Shown here piece by piece: positions 24,621 through 28,286 of a DNA stretch of 28,286 nt. The first letter of the stretch is position 1; every line of letters starts with the position of its first letter. Made by a program: the position numbers and the translations under genes. Location of the stretch: the NCBI GenBank assembly GCA_040383485.1, contig JBEIDK010000031.1:1-28286 (forward strand), written 5' to 3'. Source of the stretch: JBEIDK01 sp040383485. GTDB lineage: Bacteria > Bacteroidota > Bacteroidia > UBA4408. The notes below the pieces were generated by a model that was not told where the DNA came from, made no database searches, and was given only the letters and a program-made list of their open reading frames with translations.

Positions 24621-24670
24621 ACTTGGTAATAAAGCAACAATTTAGGTTGTCGGCAAGGCTCTCAAAAAAC

Positions 24671-25432
24671 CTATTCAAACAAGAAAGAAATAAAAATAGT
24701 TTTTGTTTTTAACGATTGTATTGGACTAGAAAAAGTTGTATTGTCTTGAACTAACATATTTTTTGTACCAAAAGAAAATTTAATTTCTGGAGAAAATTTA
24801 AAATAATTCAAATAAAAATCTAAGCCTAATCCTAACTCATAAGCCAAATCGGTTTTCTCAAATTTAATTGGCATGTCAGAAATATTCGTATTGTCTTTAT
24901 TGCTTGCCAAATCAAAACTATAACGCATACCAGCAAGCATATACCACCTGTAATTATTTAACCTTGCACTTTTAAACTTTACCAATAATGGAAAATCAAG
25001 TTGTGTCGATTCAATGGTTTTTATAAACATCAGCGTATCTTCTGATGGGAACTGCTTTTTACAGTCAACACAATAGGTATAATTTAATTGTCTGGTTACA
25101 AATGACAACGACGGGATAAAGCGTAAATCGAAATTATCACCCAAATGCAAATCGGTAACGATACCTAGTCCATAACCTGGAACTCTCACAGGCTCCAATA
25201 CCAATAATGAGTCTTTAAGCATTTTATCGGCATTGTACTTTATAATGGTATTGCCAGTATTTATACCTAGCGAAAAACCAAAATGAACCAATTTCTTGTC
25301 AAAATTTGGAAGATTCTTAGGCTTTTCCTTTTGCGCAAAGGCAATGGAGACTGCAAAAAAAAGTATTGCAGTAATTTGTGTTTTCTTATTTTGTTTCAAG
25401 CTATTTTTCAAAATCAGTCCAAATATATTCAT
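24671..25432 (-). CDS. porT: PorT-family outer-membrane beta-barrel protein (T9SS-linked)
   Basis: This 253-residue protein has a signal peptide (about 19-34, 'ILFFAVSIAFAQ') followed by a predicted eight-strand barrel with alternating hydrophobic strands and a terminal 'TIFISFLFE'. The segments 'VHFGFSLGINTG', 'VPGYGLGIVTDLHLGDNFDLRFIPSLSF' and 'YELGLGLDFYLNYFKFSPEIKFSFG' match the PorT/SprT type. Placement directly after ubiE, with overlapping TAATG codons, is the gene order known for porT/sprT in other Bacteroidota. The protein is required for T9SS secretion in Porphyromonas and Flavobacterium. Here it would export the S8 protease and the PKD protein of this window. A generic OmpA-like barrel is the alternative. 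Confidence 0.82.
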   Translation of the reverse strand: MNIFGLILKNSLKQNKKTQITAILFFAVSIAFAQKEKPKNLPNFDKKLVHFGFSLGINTGNTIIKYNADKMLKDSLLVLEPVRVPGYGLGIVTDLHLGDNFDLRFIPSLSFVTRQLNYTYCVDCKKQFPSEDTLMFIKTIESTQLDFPLLVKFKSARLNNYRWYMLAGMRYSFDLASNKDNTNISDMPIKFEKTDLAYELGLGLDFYLNYFKFSPEIKFSFGTKNMLVQDNTTFSSPIQSLKTKTIFISFLFE

Positions 25433-26160
25433 TAAGCCTTTTCTGCCAAATAAATACTTGCTATTCCAAAACTTAATTTTATTTGTTTACAGTTTAAATA
25501 TCCCACCTTTTCTAAAATATCTGTAAACCTTTTACCATGCGGAAATGCATCTACGCTTGCTGGCAAGTAATCGTATGCTGCCGAATCTTTACTAATCAAT
25601 CTACCTATTCCGGGCAAAATATTATTAAAATAAAAATTATATACCTGCTTTATTGGGAATGATTCCGGTTTAGAAAATTCAAGAACCATTATTATTCCTT
25701 TAGGTTTTAGAGTTCTCAAAATTTCTGCTAAGCCAATTTCTAAGTGCTCAAAATTTCTAACGCCAAATGATACCATGGTTGCATCAAAAGTATCAGTACT
25801 AAAGGGTAAATTTTCAGAATCTGCTTTAATCAATTCTATTTTTGATTCTAAGTTTCGCTGCTTTATCTTAGTCCTTCCATGTTGCAACATTCCTTCCGAA
25901 ATATCAATGCCAGTAATCTTGTCTGGATTAAGTTTTATTGCTTCTAATGCAAGGTCAGCAGTGCCTGTAGCAACATCCAATATTTGTTTTGGATTTCTTT
26001 TTGCTAATAATTTTATTGCTTTTTTTCGCCATAAAACATCTATGCCTAAGCTTAAAGTCCTATTTAAAAAATCATATTTGGGAGCAATATTGTCAAACAT
26101 TTGTTCAACTTGTGCTGCCTTAGTATGATCACTATTATATGGTGTTACGGTTGTTCCCAT
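25432..26160 (-). CDS. ubiE: Demethylmenaquinone methyltransferase UbiE/MenG
   Basis: This 242-residue SAM-dependent methyltransferase carries the UbiE signatures: 'MFDNIAPKYDFLNRTLSLGID' at 21-41, the SAM-binding 'ILDVATGTADLA' at 60-71, 'MVSFGVRNFEHLEIGLAEILRTLKPKG' and 'YNFYFNNILPGIGRLISKDSAAYDYLPASV'. It makes the last C-methylation of menaquinone, the only quinone expected in this phylum. It starts 3 bases after the kinase stop and overlaps porT, so it belongs to the right-hand operon. Confidence 0.95.
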   Translation of the reverse strand: MGTTVTPYNSDHTKAAQVEQMFDNIAPKYDFLNRTLSLGIDVLWRKKAIKLLAKRNPKQILDVATGTADLALEAIKLNPDKITGIDISEGMLQHGRTKIKQRNLESKIELIKADSENLPFSTDTFDATMVSFGVRNFEHLEIGLAEILRTLKPKGIIMVLEFSKPESFPIKQVYNFYFNNILPGIGRLISKDSAAYDYLPASVDAFPHGKRFTDILEKVGYLNCKQIKLSFGIASIYLAEKA

Positions 26161-26163
26161 TAA

Positions 26164-27165
26164 TTAATTTAATTTACTTATCGTTTTTTGAACCTCCGCC
26201 AATAATTCGTTCTTATCTATTGGCACTACGCCCAATTTCTCACAAACTAATCCTCCCGCTATATTCGATAACTTGGCAATTTCTTGCATGGGTAAATTTA
26301 ATGCCAAGCATAAGGTTGCAACTGCTATTACTGTATCTCCTGCGCCAGATACATCGGCAATGCTTCTTAAATGTGCATCTTCATTGTATGCATTTTTACT
26401 GTCGCAAATAAATACACCATGTTCTGATAATGTTGTAAATAAATATTTATACTTATTTTCTATACAATACTGCATTCCTATCTTATCCAGCTCATTTATT
26501 AAATTTAGTTTACTACCAATATAATTAATTCCTTCTGACAATTCGCGTAAGTTAGGTTTAAACAAGGTAGCGCCAGAATAGTTTTCGAAATTTTTCTTTT
26601 TAGGGTCAACAGTTGTTGGAATATTTTTTTCGTTTGTAATTGCGAGTATGCTAGAAATAACTGATGCATTTAAAGCACCTTTGTCATAATCCTCAAAAAC
26701 AACCGCATCAATTTTTTCTTCAAGCAATATGGCTTTAATCTTAGATGTGAATAAAATAGTTTCCGCTTCATTCATATCATCAATGGTTTCGGTGTCAAGC
26801 CTTAGCAGCTGATGTTTGTTGGCAATAACCCTATTCTTAATCGTAGTTTTTCGAGTACTAAAATCTATAATACCGTTAGTATTAATTTCACTATCGCTTA
26901 GTAATTTTTTTATATTATTTCCAGCAATATCATTACCTATTATGGCGGCTATTGTAACCTTTGCACCCAAACTCCTTAAGTTTAATGCTACATTTGCAGC
27001 ACCTCCCAATCTGTTTTCTAAACTTGTTACATTTACTATTGGTACTGGTGCTTCTGGCGAAATTCTTGTAACCTCACCAAAAGTGTAAGCATCCAGCATT
27101 ACATCGCCAATAACAAGAATATGTAGGTTATTAAATTCCTCGAAAATAGTAGTATAATGCTTCAT
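26164..27165 (-). CDS. rfaE1: PfkB-family kinase, RfaE1/HldE kinase-domain type
   Basis: This 333-residue ribokinase-fold protein has 'GDVMLDAYTFGEVTRISPEAPVPIV' (20-44), typical of D-glycero-beta-D-manno-heptose-7-phosphate kinase. NRLGGAANVA (51-60) and the catalytic GAGD (274-277, in DVSGAGDT) follow. It lacks the nucleotidyltransferase half of bifunctional HldE, so it is the kinase domain only. The expected role is making ADP-heptose for lipopolysaccharide core, matching its place next to the lpxD-like gene. Whether the sugar is truly heptose-7-phosphate cannot be fixed from sequence. It overlaps the lpxD-like stop by ATGA. Confidence 0.85.
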   Translation of the reverse strand: MKHYTTIFEEFNNLHILVIGDVMLDAYTFGEVTRISPEAPVPIVNVTSLENRLGGAANVALNLRSLGAKVTIAAIIGNDIAGNNIKKLLSDSEINTNGIIDFSTRKTTIKNRVIANKHQLLRLDTETIDDMNEAETILFTSKIKAILLEEKIDAVVFEDYDKGALNASVISSILAITNEKNIPTTVDPKKKNFENYSGATLFKPNLRELSEGINYIGSKLNLINELDKIGMQYCIENKYKYLFTTLSEHGVFICDSKNAYNEDAHLRSIADVSGAGDTVIAVATLCLALNLPMQEIAKLSNIAGGLVCEKLGVVPIDKNELLAEVQKTISKLN

Positions 27166-28097
27166 TTATTTAACTTTTCAATAATAGATGGTAATTGACG
27201 AATGGCAGCTAATTCGCGCCATTTTGCACGTGCTTCCTCTACAGGCAATCCAAAATATGTTTTGCCTCCTTCAATTGATTTTGAAACTCCCGACATACCT
27301 AATATTACAGCACCCTTACCAATTGTTAAGTCTTTTTGAACAGCCACGTTACCCCATAAAATAACCTCATCCTCAATAATTGTGCAGCCAGCAACAGCAA
27401 CATGTGTAGCAAACAAACAGTTTTTACCAATGTGTACATCATGCGCAATATGTATTTGGTTGTCCATCTTAGTGCCATTTCCTATTATTGTATCTCCACT
27501 CACACCCTTATCAATACTACAGTTTGAACCAATTTCTACATTGTCCTCTACAACTACTCTTCCGCAACTGTGCATCTTGGTGTAGGTATTCACATACTTT
27601 TTAAAATAAAATGCATCGGAACCTATACAAGTATTGGCATGAATTGTTACATGATCACCAATTATACAATGGTCATAAATAACAACGTTGGGGTGTATTA
27701 TGGTATTTTTACCTATTACTACATTTTCGCCAATACAAACTCCTGGAGCAATACTCGTACCCACACCAATTTTTGCAGTGTCGGCAATATTTTTAGTAAA
27801 TATTTTTAATGGCCTAAAGTATTGCGTTAAAAAATTATAGTCTTTAAATGGGTCGTTTGAAATTAATAAGGCTTTACCTTCCGGACAAACAACATCTTTA
27901 TTATTAATTATAATCGTAGTTGCTTTTGAGTTTAAAGCTTTGGTATAATATTTTGGGTGGTCAACAAAGGTAAGGTCACCCATTTCTACCATATGTATTT
28001 CGTTGATACCGGTAATCATTAATTTATCGTTTCCTACAAACTCAGCGTCAATTAATGTAGCTATTTGCTGTAACGTATATTCTTGACTCAATTTCAT
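27162..28097 (-). CDS. LpxD-like UDP-3-O-acylglucosamine N-acyltransferase family protein
   Basis: This 311-residue protein has an N-terminal uridine-binding-like domain (about 1-100) followed by a left-handed beta-helix of hexapeptide repeats (about 105-265) and a C-terminal helix. The LpxD block 'MDNQIHIAHDVHIG' keeps the catalytic-type His219. The region that in classical LpxD contains GH reads 'WGNVAVQKDL', so a second conserved His is missing. The canonical 'DGFGFA' is 'DAFYFKKY'. It is thus either a divergent LpxD or the second LpxD-type paralogue of Bacteroidota. It heads the operon lpxD-like, rfaE1, ubiE, porT. Confidence 0.82.
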   Translation of the reverse strand: MKLSQEYTLQQIATLIDAEFVGNDKLMITGINEIHMVEMGDLTFVDHPKYYTKALNSKATTIIINNKDVVCPEGKALLISNDPFKDYNFLTQYFRPLKIFTKNIADTAKIGVGTSIAPGVCIGENVVIGKNTIIHPNVVIYDHCIIGDHVTIHANTCIGSDAFYFKKYVNTYTKMHSCGRVVVEDNVEIGSNCSIDKGVSGDTIIGNGTKMDNQIHIAHDVHIGKNCLFATHVAVAGCTIIEDEVILWGNVAVQKDLTIGKGAVILGMSGVSKSIEGGKTYFGLPVEEARAKWRELAAIRQLPSIIEKLNK

Positions 28098-28120
28098 TTT
28101 TACTTATTCTTAATGTGTTG

Positions 28121-28128
28121 CAAACATA
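28121..28128 (-). promoter_or_regulatory. Candidate -7 promoter box for the lpxD-like operon
   Basis: The minus-strand sequence is TATGTTTG, matching TAnnTTTG, 23 bases before the ATG at 28097. The upstream promoter region runs into MITE-like copy D, which begins 15 bases away, so any -33 contact would be within the element. Confidence 0.5.
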
Positions 28129-28142
28129 CTAAACGTATACAC

Positions 28143-28286
28143 TTAAACCCAGAATATGCATTAGAAATTCTATTACAACGCAAAACCCCTTCAAAATATG
28201 AAGTATACAACTTTTCCTCATGCATCATATATCCAATATGATTTATTCGCAAAAGTTCATATTTTATTAGGCTTTAGCGTTTCACT
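28143..28286. mobile_element. MITE-like element copy D, cut by window end
   Basis: It starts TTAAACCCAGAATATGCATT and follows copies A and B closely for 144 bases (one visible change is ATATCCAATATG for ATATTCAATATG). It is interrupted by the end of the window, before the right inverted repeat. Confidence 0.8.

Larger units (their letters stand above)
24252..24670. other. 419-base gene-free stretch at the right edge of the cassette-like island
   Basis: It holds the presumed promoter region of the GNAT-like gene (no clear TAnnTTTG box seen), the attC-like repeat 2 and a partial MITE-like copy. The minus-strand frame 24487-24678 is repeat-derived and is not called. Confidence 0.7.

Overview
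The window is AT-rich chromosomal DNA from a member of the Bacteroidota. The signs are: secreted proteins with a type IX secretion (T9SS) C-terminal sorting domain, a PorT-like T9SS protein, a SusC/RagA-style TonB receptor with a carboxypeptidase-regulatory N-terminal domain, a type III glutamine synthetase, menaquinone-type UbiE/MenG, and Bacteroidota promoter boxes (TTTG, about 19 bases, TAnnTTTG). I cannot name the genus; a Chitinophagales or Sphingobacteriales-like lineage is a guess. No rRNA, tRNA, CRISPR array or phage module was seen.

Layout. Positions 42-2544 (minus) hold an mlaE-mlaF-mlaD lipid-transport operon. Positions 2733-5230 (minus) hold rodA followed by a dihydroorotase homologue that has lost its HxH metal ligands. 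Positions 5368-7358 (plus) hold two paralogous small cysteine-rich lipoproteins, purS, plsC and gatC. Position 7641 starts a CstB-like persulfide dioxygenase/rhodanese gene with a candidate Crp/Fnr operator. RsgA (minus) follows, then a secreted S8 protease (plus) and a truncated alpha/beta-hydrolase remnant.

The middle (12048-15518) is more plastic. It has a DUF4143-type AAA ATPase whose promoter is overlaid by 38-bp tandem palindromes, and two full 178-bp copies of a MITE-like element with about 30-bp inverted ends. Those copies bracket an exported MsrB-MsrA fusion and a DUF2141 protein. Then come glnN, a TonB-dependent receptor and a PKD-repeat T9SS protein.

From 23272 to 24620 there is an accessory island. 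A GNAT-like gene and a 61-aa gene lie between two near-identical palindromic repeats that resemble integron attC sites, with no integrase in view. Truncated copies of the MITE-like element lie outside them. This is the best candidate for an undescribed mobile cassette.

The right end (24671-28097, minus) is a tight envelope operon, lpxD-like, rfaE1-like kinase, ubiE/menG and porT, with overlapping or nearly touching genes. The last 144 bases are another copy of the MITE-like element, running off the end of the window.
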